A stretch of DNA of 64,000 bases from Corythucha ciliata (GCA_038030265.1 CM075937.1:682001-746000); one strand, 5' to 3'. Shown: positions 17,938 through 27,828, numbered from the stretch's first letter. Made by a program: numbers and translations. Notes: a model not told the origin generated them from the letters alone.

Positions 17938-18330
17938 TTACGCTATAAAGCCTTTGCGTTGCATCAGTGCATCTACCAGCAAGCTATTTCTAAATAATTT
18001 TCGTTTGCTGCGCAAGGAGGCTTTTCGGTTTTCTATTGCCGTTTGCAATGATTGGCGATTTGTTGCTGCTAATTGTGGTAAAGAAAGAGCTGGTGGCTTT
18101 GTGGGTATTATTGTTTCAGCGATTGGCGTAGTGGCCATAGGAGGGAGATCATTTGGGTTGTTTTGTATGGCCGCACCTCGTTCTTTCAGCTGTTCTGGTT
18201 CCTTTGATTCCATATTGGATATGGCATCATTTGAAGCAGTTAGATAGATATAGAGCCACCGGATGCCCCAAAAGGCTAAAACCGAAATGAACTTAATCTC
18301 TGTTTCAAATTTAAATATAGGTAATTCCAT
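17938..18330 (-). CDS. Small membrane-anchored protein of unknown function
   Basis: From the ATG at 18330 the protein has 130 residues (MELPIFKFETEIKF); a TTG at 18357 would add nine. One hydrophobic segment (about residues 14-32) is followed by a proline-rich region (PPMATTPIAETIIPTKPP) and a basic C-terminus (NRKASLRSKRKLF). It lies 44 bp downstream of infB on the same strand and is probably co-transcribed with it. No family recognised. Confidence 0.55.
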   Translation of the reverse strand: MELPIFKFETEIKFISVLAFWGIRWLYIYLTASNDAISNMESKEPEQLKERGAAIQNNPNDLPPMATTPIAETIIPTKPPALSLPQLAATNRQSLQTAIENRKASLRSKRKLFRNSLLVDALMQRKGFIA

Positions 18331-18374
18331 TGTAAGCCGTTTGTACGCCCAAAACAAGAAAAGATGCGCTTTAT

Positions 18375-21125
18375 CTAGAGCTGTCGTTTAATTTCTTTTC
18401 GTTCAAATCCTTCTATAATATCTCCCACTTCAATCTCATCAAAATTTTTAATATGTATACCGCATTCAGAAACAGATTTTACTTGTTTCATCTCCTCTAG
18501 CCCATGTTTTATGGTATGGATGGCACCTGTAAATACCACTTGTTCTTTTCGGATGACACGTATGGGATTGGATTGCTTGATAAAACCTGTTTGTACTTGG
18601 CATCCTGCAATATTACCAATTTTTGAAAAAGTAAAGATTTTTTTAATTTCTGCTCGACCGGTAGGAATTTCTTCTATAGTAGGGGCCAAAAGCCCTTGTA
18701 CTGCACCACGTACATCATCGATTGCACTATAAATAATCGAATATTGTTTGATGGCTACCCCTTCTCTTTCGGCTAATTTTTTAGCTTGTGCAGATGGTTT
18801 AATATGGAAGGCGATGATAATCGCTTGAGCGGCGGCAGCAAGGAGCACATCAGATTCTGAAACCGCACCTACGCATTTGTGTAGAATATTCACCTCTACT
18901 TCCTCGTGCGATAACCTAAGCAATGCATCGGCCAATGCCTCAATAGAACCATCCATATCTCCTTTAATGATAATATTGAGTTCTTTAAAGTTTCCTACAG
19001 CCAAACGGCGCCCAATTTCATCAAGCGTAAGGTGAGATTTCGTACGTAAGCCTTGTTCACGCAACAACTGCTGCTTCTTTTGCGCCAATTCGCCTACCTC
19101 TTTTACACTATCCATCACCCGAAAGGTATCTCCTGCTCTCGGTGCACCATTTAATCCCAAGATTTGGACAGGTGTTGCAGGAGGAGCTGTTTTGCGTGGT
19201 ATGTTTTGGTGGTTTAACATCGCCTTTACCTTGCCATAGTAAACACCAGCTAGGAGAATATCTCCCACCCGTAAGGTGCCGTCTTGTACAATGCCCGTGC
19301 ATACATAGCCTCTACCAGGATCTAGGAAAGACTCAATAATTGTACCCTTGGCTTTTCTAGCAGGAGTCGCTTGTAAATCTAATAGAGAGGCTTCCAGAAG
19401 AATTTTTTCTAAAAGCTCATTTACCCCTTGCCCTGTTTTGGCGGAGATCTCTTGACATTGGTATTTGCCACCCCAGTCTTCTACTAAGATGTTGCAGTTG
19501 GCTAAATCTTCTTTAACCTTTTCTGGATTGGCCTGAGGTTTATCAATTTTGTTGATGGCAATAATAATCGGACAACCCGCTACTTGCGCATGGCTAATCG
19601 ACTCTTTGGTCTGATTCATAATGCTGTCATCTGCAGCTACCACAATCACAATGATATCGGTTACCTGGGCACCTCTGGTACGCATAGCTGTAAAAGCTTC
19701 GTGACCCGGTGTATCTAAAAAAACAATTTTTTTGTTTTGATCGGTAATAATGTCATAGGCGCCAATGTGCTGGGTAATGCCACCGGCTTCTCTGTCGGCT
19801 ACTTTTGTAGTGCGAATATAGTCTAGTAATGAAGTTTTTCCGTGGTCTACGTGGCCCATTATGGTTACAATAGGCGGACGTTCCACCCGTTCACCCTCCA
19901 CCTCTTCTGCCTCTTTACTTACTTCTTCGTCCTGTAGGTCAACAAATTCTACGCTATAGCCAAACTCATCCGCAACAACCGTAATGGCTTCTGCATCGAG
20001 CCGTTGGTTGATAGATATAATCATACCTAAAGACATACAAGTAGAAAGTACTTCATTCACCGTAATGTCCATAAAGGAGGCTAACTCATTCGCTGAAATA
20101 AACTCGGTGATTTTTAAAATTTTCTCTGTTGCCTTTGCTTGGCGTTGGCGCTTTTCTTCGGCCTCCAGGTGGGCACTACGCCGGTCTCTTTTATATTTCG
20201 AACGTGTGCCATCGCTAGTCCCTTGATTTAGTTTTGCTAGGGTTTTTTTGATTTGGCTTTCTATTTCTTGCGCCGATACACCTTCCTGCTCTTTTGCCGC
20301 TATTTTAGGATCTTTGTCTCTACGGAAAGCATCAGTGTTTGTGTTTAACTTAAATGATCCCGATTTTTTTCCACCTATAAGCCTAGATGGAGTGGTTGTC
20401 TCTATCGGATTTTTTACCCTAGCTTGTAGCTTTGTGCCACCTGCTTTAGAGGTGCCCATTGAACCATTCAACTTTTGTGATGCCGTTCCACGACTATGGT
20501 GATGCCTTCTGGAGGTAGGTTCAGGTAAAGTCATTTTACCTACTATAGTAGGCCTTTTAAGTTGGTCTGAAAAACTTATCTTGTCTGGCTTAACAGGCGC
20601 TTGTTCAAGTGTTCCACCCCAATCTTTTAAAGGTGGTAACTGATCAGGGTTTCCTGTTGTTGGAGCAGATGGCCGCTCTGTTGCATCAACAGGAGTAGAC
20701 TCCGCTGCAACCTTAGCTTTTTCAATAGCTAAATCAATTTTTCCGATTGTTTTTAAACCCGGTAAAACTGGAACAGAAGCTTCGTAATGGGCAGGTGGCT
20801 GAGTCTCCTCTACGGTTTTAACTTTTCCTTGCGTTTCTGTCTTTTTTTTCGCTGGCTCTTTGCTTTTTACACTGTTGTGCTTACCAGTTGCTGCAGAAAG
20901 ACTTGGATAGGTTTTACCGATGGTTACATGTGCTGCCTCTTGTTTATCCACACCAGCTGAGCTAAACTCAGCGGCTAGTAGATTAAATTGTTCAGCCGTT
21001 ATTTTAGCATTGGGCTTATGGTCTACTACAAACCCTTTTTGGGCTAAAAAAGAAGCAATTGTTTCTGTTCCTACATTTAACTTTCGAGCCACTTGGCTGA
21101 GTCGCATGTTTTTTTCTTCATTCAT
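18375..21125 (-). CDS. infB: Translation initiation factor IF-2
   Basis: The 916-residue protein starts with an IF2_N module (MRLSQVARKLNVGTETIASFL). A long charged, low-complexity region reaches about residue 330, then a second IF2_N-like module. The GTPase domain carries GHVDHGKTSLLDYI, DTPGHEAF and INKIDKPQANP. The C-terminal half holds the beta-barrel and the initiator-tRNA-binding domain. IF-2 delivers fMet-tRNA to the 30S subunit. nusA lies 35 bp upstream on the same strand, the usual pairing. Confidence 0.97.
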   Translation of the reverse strand: MNEEKNMRLSQVARKLNVGTETIASFLAQKGFVVDHKPNAKITAEQFNLLAAEFSSAGVDKQEAAHVTIGKTYPSLSAATGKHNSVKSKEPAKKKTETQGKVKTVEETQPPAHYEASVPVLPGLKTIGKIDLAIEKAKVAAESTPVDATERPSAPTTGNPDQLPPLKDWGGTLEQAPVKPDKISFSDQLKRPTIVGKMTLPEPTSRRHHHSRGTASQKLNGSMGTSKAGGTKLQARVKNPIETTTPSRLIGGKKSGSFKLNTNTDAFRRDKDPKIAAKEQEGVSAQEIESQIKKTLAKLNQGTSDGTRSKYKRDRRSAHLEAEEKRQRQAKATEKILKITEFISANELASFMDITVNEVLSTCMSLGMIISINQRLDAEAITVVADEFGYSVEFVDLQDEEVSKEAEEVEGERVERPPIVTIMGHVDHGKTSLLDYIRTTKVADREAGGITQHIGAYDIITDQNKKIVFLDTPGHEAFTAMRTRGAQVTDIIVIVVAADDSIMNQTKESISHAQVAGCPIIIAINKIDKPQANPEKVKEDLANCNILVEDWGGKYQCQEISAKTGQGVNELLEKILLEASLLDLQATPARKAKGTIIESFLDPGRGYVCTGIVQDGTLRVGDILLAGVYYGKVKAMLNHQNIPRKTAPPATPVQILGLNGAPRAGDTFRVMDSVKEVGELAQKKQQLLREQGLRTKSHLTLDEIGRRLAVGNFKELNIIIKGDMDGSIEALADALLRLSHEEVEVNILHKCVGAVSESDVLLAAAAQAIIIAFHIKPSAQAKKLAEREGVAIKQYSIIYSAIDDVRGAVQGLLAPTIEEIPTGRAEIKKIFTFSKIGNIAGCQVQTGFIKQSNPIRVIRKEQVVFTGAIHTIKHGLEEMKQVKSVSECGIHIKNFDEIEVGDIIEGFERKEIKRQL

Positions 21126-21160
21126 GGGCTATCTTTCTCTACCTAGAAGGCATATTTAGG

Positions 21161-22402
21161 TTAACTATTAAGCGCCTGGTCTAATATAGCATAGATTTCA
21201 TCTATTGTTTCTTGTTCCAAATCAACACGTTGCTCGAGGGTTGCCTTGGGTAAGTCTAAAACACTTCTAGCTGAGTCCAAACCGACTTTATGCAGCTCTT
21301 CCAAAATCCAAGGCTCAATGGCATCACTAAATTCAGAAAGCGCAATATTATTCTGTTCTAAGTGCGTAGGAATATCTCTATAAACATCTATTTCTTTGCC
21401 AATGAGCATACCCGCTAGCTTGATGTTTTGGCCTCCTTTGCCAATCGCTAGTGCGACTTGATCAGGATCCAAGTAGACAGAAATTCTTTCACCACTTTGT
21501 TCAACTCGATTGATACATGCAGGGTTTAGGGCGCGCGTAATATAGAGCTCTAAATTATCAGTATAATTGATAATATCAATGTTTTCATACTGGAGCTCTT
21601 TGGTAATGCCATGTATACGAGATCCTTTGATGCCGACACAAGCCCCAACTGGGTCAATTCTATCATCAAAAGTTTCAACCGCTACTTTGGCACGAGCCCC
21701 TGGGTCTCTTACGATTTTTTTTATGGCAATAAGTCCATCCTGGATTTCAGGAATCTCATTTTCAAATAACCTTTCCAAGAAAAGCGGTGAGGTCCTAGAC
21801 AGTATAACCCGAGGCGTGGCATTATTAAAGGTTATCCTGCAAATAACTGCACGAATATGTTCTCCTTTTTTAAACTGATCCTTAGGTATTTGCTCTGACT
21901 TTGGTAAAAAAAGCTCATTATTTTCATCATCTAATAAGATGATCTCCTTACCCAAAATTTGATTTACTTCAGCTGAAATCAAAGACCCCACAAGCTGTTC
22001 GTATTTATTATAAAGCGCCTCTTTTTCCAGTTCTCGAATCTTTTGTATAAGCATCTGCTTAGCAGTCATGATAAGCCTTCTGCCAAAATCAGAAATTTTA
22101 ATTTCTTCAGAGAGCTCTTCTCCGAGTTCAAAATCGGCCTCTATTTTTCGCGCTTCAGAGAGTGGAATTTTGTTAGGCGCACATGCATCTGCTGCATCGT
22201 CGGCTATAACTTCACGGAAACGCCATATTTGCAAATCTCCTTTGTCAAGATTGATAATGATATCAAAATTGTCACTATTGCCAAACTTATTGAGCATCAC
22301 CGCACGAAATACATCTTCTAAAATGCGTATGACGGTGGGTCTATCAATATTTTTAGATTTGGCAAATTCTGCAAATGACTCTACTAATTTATTACTATCC
22401 AT
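21161..22402 (-). CDS. nusA: Transcription termination/antitermination factor NusA
   Basis: The 413-residue protein has the NusA N-terminal domain (about 1-125), an S1 domain (about 135-200, GSLISAEVNQILGKEIIL) and paired KH domains. The KH part shows RDPGARAKVAVETFDDRIDPVGACVGIKGSRIHGI and DQVALAIGKGGQNIKLAGML. A short acidic C-terminus follows. NusA modulates RNA polymerase pausing. It pairs with infB downstream. The usual upstream partner rimP is not adjacent: only 242 bp separate nusA from ftsW. Confidence 0.95.
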   Translation of the reverse strand: MDSNKLVESFAEFAKSKNIDRPTVIRILEDVFRAVMLNKFGNSDNFDIIINLDKGDLQIWRFREVIADDAADACAPNKIPLSEARKIEADFELGEELSEEIKISDFGRRLIMTAKQMLIQKIRELEKEALYNKYEQLVGSLISAEVNQILGKEIILLDDENNELFLPKSEQIPKDQFKKGEHIRAVICRITFNNATPRVILSRTSPLFLERLFENEIPEIQDGLIAIKKIVRDPGARAKVAVETFDDRIDPVGACVGIKGSRIHGITKELQYENIDIINYTDNLELYITRALNPACINRVEQSGERISVYLDPDQVALAIGKGGQNIKLAGMLIGKEIDVYRDIPTHLEQNNIALSEFSDAIEPWILEELHKVGLDSARSVLDLPKATLEQRVDLEQETIDEIYAILDQALNS

Positions 22403-22644
22403 TTATCACTAAAACATAAGCACGTTATACAAGCACAATAGGCACAAAAAGGCAGCATGAAGAGCACAAGATTCCATAAATCTAATCCCGAACAGATGCG
22501 ATGCCGCAACCCTAAAATTATGCTTTTTTAGAATGATTCCAGTTTACAGCGGTAAGATTGGAATCCTGACAATATACAAAAAAAATAGCTCTATTTTTAG
22601 ATTTTTATAGAAATCGTAAAAGGAAGTATTGGCTTATATCGGCG
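22403..22644 (-). promoter_or_regulatory. nusA leader region with an imperfect hairpin
   Basis: In the 242 bp before nusA, GATTCCA at 22535-22541 can pair with TGGAATC at 22559-22565, enclosing TTAC/GTAA. This gives a 31-nt imperfect hairpin. A regulatory role is only a guess. No rimP-like frame is present here. Confidence 0.25.
22578..22599 (-). terminator. Possible weak terminator after ftsW
   Basis: AAAAATAG and CTATTTTT (22581-22598) form an 8-bp AT-rich stem with a two-base loop. On the minus strand the stem runs into eight Ts. The stem is weak, so termination efficiency is uncertain. Confidence 0.3.
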
Positions 22645-23817
22645 CTAATATTTAGGATTTTTTTTATATCTATTATAGCGAATCCCCGCAACCTCTTTTT
22701 TTAAAGTTACGAGTTCTGTATCAATTTCTCCTTGACTAATGCTTAATAATATGCCTAGTGCAATGCCTGTAAATACAAGTGAGGTGCCTCCCATACTCAC
22801 AAATGGCAATGGTAGTCCTGTTACAGGGCCAAGACCTACTGCAATGGCCATATTCAATAAAGCTTGGCATACAAGTAAAAGGCTTATGCCTATAGCCAAA
22901 ATTCCTCCATAGTAATGCGTTGCTGTAGGGAGTAAAGCAATAGCCCTATATAGTAAAATGAGGTAGAGTGCCATAACGCATATACCGCCTATAAGACCAT
23001 ATTCTTCGATTAATATGGCATAAATAAAGTCGGAATAGGGATGGGGTAAGAAGTTGCGTTGGGTGCTGTTACCAGGGCCTTTGCCAGCTAATCCACCTGT
23101 TGCAATCGCGATATAGGATTGTTCCATTTGAAAGGCGAGGTCACCCCTAAGAAAATTTTCTATGCGTTTAATCGCGGTTCCACCACGTTGGCCCCAGGCC
23201 AATGCACCTCCTCCAACTAGGATACCGCTGCATACAATAATCAGTAGGTATTTAATAGGGATTCTGCCAATGAACATAAGCACCAAACAGGTGCCAAATA
23301 ATAGAATAGCGCTAGAAAAATTGGTTAAAGCAATTAACCCACTAATGAGGCCAGACCAGGTTAACATAGGCAAACAGGCAGATCTAAAACAAGTAATCTT
23401 TTTTTGTTGTTTGGCCAGCATATGGGCGATGCGTATAATCAGTGCAAGTTGTGCTAGGTCAGAGGGTTGAAAGGATTTATTGATAAAAGGGATATTCAGC
23501 CAACGAGAGGCTTCATTGAGCTTTAATCCATATCGCCAAGTTACGAGCAGCAACGGAATTGATAGCCAAAGCGCCGCTTTAGCCAGGGTCGCATAGTAGC
23601 GGTAATCAACCCGATGGCTTAACCACATAGCCGCCAAACCGGCACCTACCAGCAGGGTCTGCCTTACTAAATAATATTCGGTATTATGATGCATTTGTCT
23701 ATAGGCTAAAGAACTAGAAGCACTGTAGACGGTGAGAATACTTAAGTTAGACAATACAAATGCAATGCCCCATATAATGGGGTCTCCTTTTAGTTTTGAG
23801 CGTTTTGAGAACAACAT
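22645..23817 (-). CDS. ftsW: SEDS-family cell-division glycosyltransferase FtsW
   Basis: Read from the ATG at 23817 (MLFSKRSKLKGD; a TTG at 23838 adds seven residues) it has 390 residues and about ten membrane helices. Diagnostic stretches are WLNIPFINKSFQPSDLAQLALI, the pore-loop GKGPGNSTQRNFLPHPYSDFIYAILIEEYGLIGG and PLPFVSMGGTSL. The GNSxQRxFLPHPYSDF form is closer to FtsW than RodA. SEDS proteins polymerise glycan strands from lipid II at the septum. With murG and murC here it supports at least partial peptidoglycan synthesis. Confidence 0.88.
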   Translation of the reverse strand: MLFSKRSKLKGDPIIWGIAFVLSNLSILTVYSASSSLAYRQMHHNTEYYLVRQTLLVGAGLAAMWLSHRVDYRYYATLAKAALWLSIPLLLVTWRYGLKLNEASRWLNIPFINKSFQPSDLAQLALIIRIAHMLAKQQKKITCFRSACLPMLTWSGLISGLIALTNFSSAILLFGTCLVLMFIGRIPIKYLLIIVCSGILVGGGALAWGQRGGTAIKRIENFLRGDLAFQMEQSYIAIATGGLAGKGPGNSTQRNFLPHPYSDFIYAILIEEYGLIGGICVMALYLILLYRAIALLPTATHYYGGILAIGISLLLVCQALLNMAIAVGLGPVTGLPLPFVSMGGTSLVFTGIALGILLSISQGEIDTELVTLKKEVAGIRYNRYKKNPKY

Positions 23818-23971
23818 ATTAAATGTGTTTTTGGTCAAATATCCTGGAAGCTTTTGCCAATTATTCGGCTCAAAATCCTTTATGATTATAAAGGATCAGT
23901 CAAGTAAATTGCTTTTAAATTACGATTTTGTATACTATTAAGAGACTAAGAGATTGATCTTATTAATGCAT

Positions 23972-25612
23972 CTATTTGCTGAGCGCTTCTCTGTTTACTA
24001 TTTCATGTTCCCAGTTATCGATCATTCTGGTTTCTTCATTGAAGTTAAGGCCTAAAAGTATAAGTACTTTTTGTCTGAGTAAGTAAGGCTTATAATAGCC
24101 GTTTGCTTTGATTTGTGCTAAGGCTATTTGTCCAGTGGATTTATACTTAATTTCTATTATATAAATTGCCGCTTCTACTTCTAGCACCATATCAGCTCTG
24201 CCTCTGCTAGAAACGGATTCACTGTACATATGCATTTTTCTGCCTCCTAGAAACCCTAATCCTTGCAGCAACATATGTAAATTGCTATGGTATTGTTTTT
24301 CTTGTTTCGTATCTAGATAATAGGGAAGGGTTGCAAAAACGGTATTGATATGGTCTATAAAGGTTTCAATTTTTTGATTAGATAGTGCACTTCTGATGGT
24401 ATCGCGCTCTTGTAGGAAATAATCTTTTACGCTTTTTTCCAAACTAGATTGTATACTTTTCTGAAAAGAGGCTTCTATTTCTTTATTGGGAAATTTTAAT
24501 GTATATAGGCCAGTAGATTCATCATAATGATCAATGGTGAGGTATCCGGTTTGAAACATCAGAGATTTTAAACTAATCTCATTTCTACTTTCTGTATACA
24601 TTAAGTCCTCTCTGGTAGCCTCTATTTCGAGGTTTTCCATGTTAATATCAAACCGATTAGGATCTACTAGCATCTGGTTAATGAGTAAACTTGGACTACC
24701 TGACTCATACCAGTAGTTGGCTAGCTTACCAGCGTCTAAAAATCTTAACGTAGACCATGGGTTGTATACACTTGCTCCTTCTTCATAAAACTTATATCCA
24801 TTATAATAAGTAGTCATATGGCACATTATTTCTGATGGAGTTATCTTTTTATTTTGTTTTACACTCCATTTTTCAGCAATATCTGCTAAGTTTTTTGAGA
24901 ATATCGTTAGAATTTCTTCTTCCGTATAACCAAACATCGCATCAGCAGATGCATCAATGGTAATGTCTTTTAAGTGATTAGCTCCTGAAAACACATCCGA
25001 TAAACTAAATTTGCTTACACCAGTGATAAAGGTAAACTGAAAATATTTATTGAGGGACTTTAAAGTCATAAAGAAATCTTTCATGACTTTTATATTGGCT
25101 TGCTCTAGGTCGGAACCTTTTGTTAAATGAACAATAGGAGAATCGTACTCATCTATAAGGACTACTATTCTAGATTCATAATCATTGCTTAATTTAGTCA
25201 TATCTTCAACTAAATTAGAGAGTTTTGTTTTAACCGAATGGCCTCTAAGTGTTAGGCTATATACTGAAGCCACCTCTGTCAATGTGTCTTCTAAAGACAG
25301 TTGTAATAATTCTGATGAGTCATTGGTCAACCTAGAAAGGTCCAAATTAATCACTGGATATTTTTTCCACGCATATTCATTGTTTGGGTTACCGATATAG
25401 TAATCTTTAAAAACTTCTTTCTCTCCTCTACATATAGTATCCAGTGTATTGATAAATAGAGACTTGCCAAATCTACGAGGACGGGCTATAAATACAGGAT
25501 TTTCTTTTTCTATTAGTGCTTGGGCGTACTGAGTTTTATCTACATAATACCCTGTTCTGATAACTCTTTCAACATCTGAATAACCAATAGGGAGTGCATC
25601 TATCTTACGCAT
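23972..25612 (-). CDS. AAA-ATPase-like / PD-(D/E)XK nuclease-domain protein, copy 1
   Basis: The 546-residue protein has an N-terminal AAA-ATPase-like domain (the AAA-ATPase_like + PDDEXK_9 architecture): FIARPRRFGKSLFINTL as Walker A near 40-57 and IVVLIDEYDSPIVHL as Walker B near 155-170. The C-terminal domain (about 440-546) carries GRADMVLEVEAAIYIIEIKYKSTGQIAL, the D...ExK core of a PD-(D/E)XK nuclease. Biochemical function is unproven. Such proteins are expanded in host-associated Bacteroidota. It lies 45 bp from a close paralogue; their 3' ends are nearly identical. Confidence 0.85.
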   Translation of the reverse strand: MRKIDALPIGYSDVERVIRTGYYVDKTQYAQALIEKENPVFIARPRRFGKSLFINTLDTICRGEKEVFKDYYIGNPNNEYAWKKYPVINLDLSRLTNDSSELLQLSLEDTLTEVASVYSLTLRGHSVKTKLSNLVEDMTKLSNDYESRIVVLIDEYDSPIVHLTKGSDLEQANIKVMKDFFMTLKSLNKYFQFTFITGVSKFSLSDVFSGANHLKDITIDASADAMFGYTEEEILTIFSKNLADIAEKWSVKQNKKITPSEIMCHMTTYYNGYKFYEEGASVYNPWSTLRFLDAGKLANYWYESGSPSLLINQMLVDPNRFDINMENLEIEATREDLMYTESRNEISLKSLMFQTGYLTIDHYDESTGLYTLKFPNKEIEASFQKSIQSSLEKSVKDYFLQERDTIRSALSNQKIETFIDHINTVFATLPYYLDTKQEKQYHSNLHMLLQGLGFLGGRKMHMYSESVSSRGRADMVLEVEAAIYIIEIKYKSTGQIALAQIKANGYYKPYLLRQKVLILLGLNFNEETRMIDNWEHEIVNREALSK

Positions 25613-25657
25613 AATTTTATCTTGTTAGACTATTTTTTATTTGCTTTATGTATTCGT

Positions 25658-27328
25658 CTATTTGCTGAGCGCTTCTCTGTTTACTATTTCATGTTCCCAG
25701 TTATCGATCATTCTGGTTTCCTCATTGGAGTTAAGGCCTAAAAGTATAAGGGCTTTTTGCCTAAGTAAGTAAGGCTTATAATACCCATTTGCTTTGATTT
25801 GGTCTAAGGCTATTTGTCCAGTGGATTTATACTTAATTTCTATTATATAAATTGCCGCTTCTACTTCTAGCACCATATCAGCTCTGCCTCTGCTAGAAAC
25901 GGATTCACTGTACATATGCATTTTTCTGCCTCCTAGAAACCCTAATCCTTGCAGCAACATATGTAAATTGCTATGGTATTGTTTTTCTTGTTTCGTATCT
26001 AGATAATAGGGAAGGGTTGCAAAAACGGTATTGATATGGTCTATAAAGGTTTCAATTTTTTGATTAGATAGTGCACTTCTGATGGTATCGCGTTCTTGAA
26101 TAAAATAATCTTTGATGCTCTTTTCCAGACTGGATTGTATACTTTTCTGAAAAGAGGCTTCTATTTCTTTGTTAGGAAATTTTAAAGTATATAGGCTAGT
26201 AGCTTCGTCATAATGGTCAATGGTGAGGTATCCGGTTTGAAACATCAGCGACTTTAAACTAATCTCATTTCTACTTTCTGTATACATTAAATCCTCTCTG
26301 GTAGCCTCTATTTCGATGTTTTCGATATTAATATCAAATCGGTCAGGATTTGCTAACATCTGGTTAATGAGTAAATTTGGACTGCCTGACTCGTACCAGT
26401 AGTTGGCTAGTTCACCACTTTTTAAAAACTTTAAGGTAGACCAGGGATTATAGACACTTATACCATCTTTATGGAATTTATAACCATTGTAGTAAGTTGC
26501 CATGTGGCCCATTACTTCCGATTTAGTTATTTTTTTGTGCTCTTTTTTATTCCATTTTTCAGCAATATCTTCTAAGTTGTTTGAGAATATGGTTAGAATT
26601 TCTTCTTGTGTATAACCAAACATCGTAGCAGCAGATGGATCGATCGTAATATCATCTAAATGATTGGCGCCTGAAAACACATCGGATAAACTGAATTTGC
26701 TTACACCAGTGATAAAGGTAAGTTGAAAGTAGTCATTTAGTGACTTCAAGGTCATAAAAAAGTCTTTCATGACTTTGATATTGGCCTTTTCTAAGTCTGA
26801 TCCCTTAGTTAAATGCACAATAGGGGCATCGTATTCATCTATAAGCACTACTATTTTAAAGTCATAATGACATGACCTGATCTCTTTATTTGAACTAGCG
26901 TGATTTAAGTCCATTAACTTCAAGACTAAATCCTCCAAAGCTCCTTTGACTGTCTGATCTTCTATTACCAACCCATATAGGAATGCTATTTTTTTTAGGG
27001 ATCCTTTGATGGAGTCTTTTAATTCGTCAGGTGTGTCATTGGTTAGCCTAGAAAAGTCTAATCGAATCACTGGATATTTTTTCCACGCATATTCATTGTC
27101 TGGGTTACCGATATAGTAATCTTTAAAAACTTCTTTCTCTCCTCTACATATAGTATCCAGTGTATTGATAAATAGAGACTTGCCAAATCTACGAGGACGG
27201 GCTATAAAGATAGGATTTCTTTTCTCTATTAGCGCTTGTGCATATCGTGTCTTGTCTACATAGTAGCCTGTTTCAATAACTGATTGAACATCTGAATACC
27301 CAATAGGCAGTGCATCTATCTTACGCAT
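25658..27328 (-). CDS. AAA-ATPase-like / PD-(D/E)XK nuclease-domain protein, copy 2
   Basis: The 556-residue paralogue of copy 1 has the same order: Walker A FIARPRRFGKSLFINTL, Walker B IVVLIDEYDAPIVHL, and nuclease core GRADMVLEVEAAIYIIEIKYK. The first about 100 and last about 200 residues are almost identical to copy 1. The region at about 100-150 differs strongly and is about ten residues longer (NHASSNKEIRSCHYDF). This mosaic suggests gene conversion of the ends around a diversified middle. Upstream lie a recombinase remnant and a hairpin element. Confidence 0.85.
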   Translation of the reverse strand: MRKIDALPIGYSDVQSVIETGYYVDKTRYAQALIEKRNPIFIARPRRFGKSLFINTLDTICRGEKEVFKDYYIGNPDNEYAWKKYPVIRLDFSRLTNDTPDELKDSIKGSLKKIAFLYGLVIEDQTVKGALEDLVLKLMDLNHASSNKEIRSCHYDFKIVVLIDEYDAPIVHLTKGSDLEKANIKVMKDFFMTLKSLNDYFQLTFITGVSKFSLSDVFSGANHLDDITIDPSAATMFGYTQEEILTIFSNNLEDIAEKWNKKEHKKITKSEVMGHMATYYNGYKFHKDGISVYNPWSTLKFLKSGELANYWYESGSPNLLINQMLANPDRFDINIENIEIEATREDLMYTESRNEISLKSLMFQTGYLTIDHYDEATSLYTLKFPNKEIEASFQKSIQSSLEKSIKDYFIQERDTIRSALSNQKIETFIDHINTVFATLPYYLDTKQEKQYHSNLHMLLQGLGFLGGRKMHMYSESVSSRGRADMVLEVEAAIYIIEIKYKSTGQIALDQIKANGYYKPYLLRQKALILLGLNSNEETRMIDNWEHEIVNREALSK

Positions 27329-27361
27329 AATTTTTTCTTGTTAAAATGCTTGTGCTTTGCT

Positions 27362-27554
27362 TTAATGACCATGTGTGGTAATACGAATATAGGGAAAATT
27401 TAAAGCTGAAGCTGTAGTGGACACTTGCTTACCACGCGCTCGAGCTGCTGCTAAACCTGTCCGCGTGCGTTTCTGGATAAGACGGCGTTTGAATTGCGCT
27501 GCTGGACAACCTGCTTTTGCAAGTGGGTTAACTTGTAATCGTATCTTAAAGTGC
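27362..27554 (-). pseudogene. Serine recombinase (resolvase/invertase) remnant
   Basis: Read on the minus strand, an open frame of about 60 codons ends at the TAA at 27364-27362. It contains AAQFKRRLIQKRTRTGLAAARARGK, the linker after the catalytic domain of Hin/Pin/Tn3-resolvase proteins (consensus FERxLIxERTxAGLxAARARGR). The catalytic N-terminus and HTH are missing, and the frame ends in an unrelated TTASALNFPYIRITTHGH tail. It abuts hairpin element copy C, which may have broken it. Confidence 0.65.
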
Positions 27555-27556
27555 TT

Positions 27557-27828
27557 AATGGGACGCCGATAAAAAATTGGGCGGCTTCAGTAAGCTTGTA
27601 AGCTTTAGATGAACGCTTGTGCAGTGGATCAGAAAAACAGTTATTTGAAGCCCACGTAGTGGGCGCGTTCTGTTTTTTCCACTGAACAAGCGTTCATTTC
27701 ATTACTTTTACTGTGTGCCTAACTTTTTATCGGCGGCCATGGGCGAAACCTTTGCTGTGCGTGAAAAGCTACCCAAGCGTCCATAGGTAAAACCTTTACT
27801 GAACGTCAACTTTTTATCGGCAGCCATT
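27557..27828 (+). repeat. Hairpin element copy C with an extra terminal end
   Basis: The core (27557-27740) has ends ATGGGACGCCGATAAAAAA and TTTTTATCGGCGGCCAT. The internal stem is ATGAACGCTTGTGCAGTG (27609-27626) with CACTGAACAAGCGTTCAT (27680-27697), plus GCCCACGTAGTGGGC. Four of the five stem changes relative to copy A are matched by changes in the opposite arm. A further segment with AAACCTTTGCTG and AACTTTTTATCGGCAGCCAT follows to 27828, a nested second terminus also seen in copy D. Confidence 0.82.
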
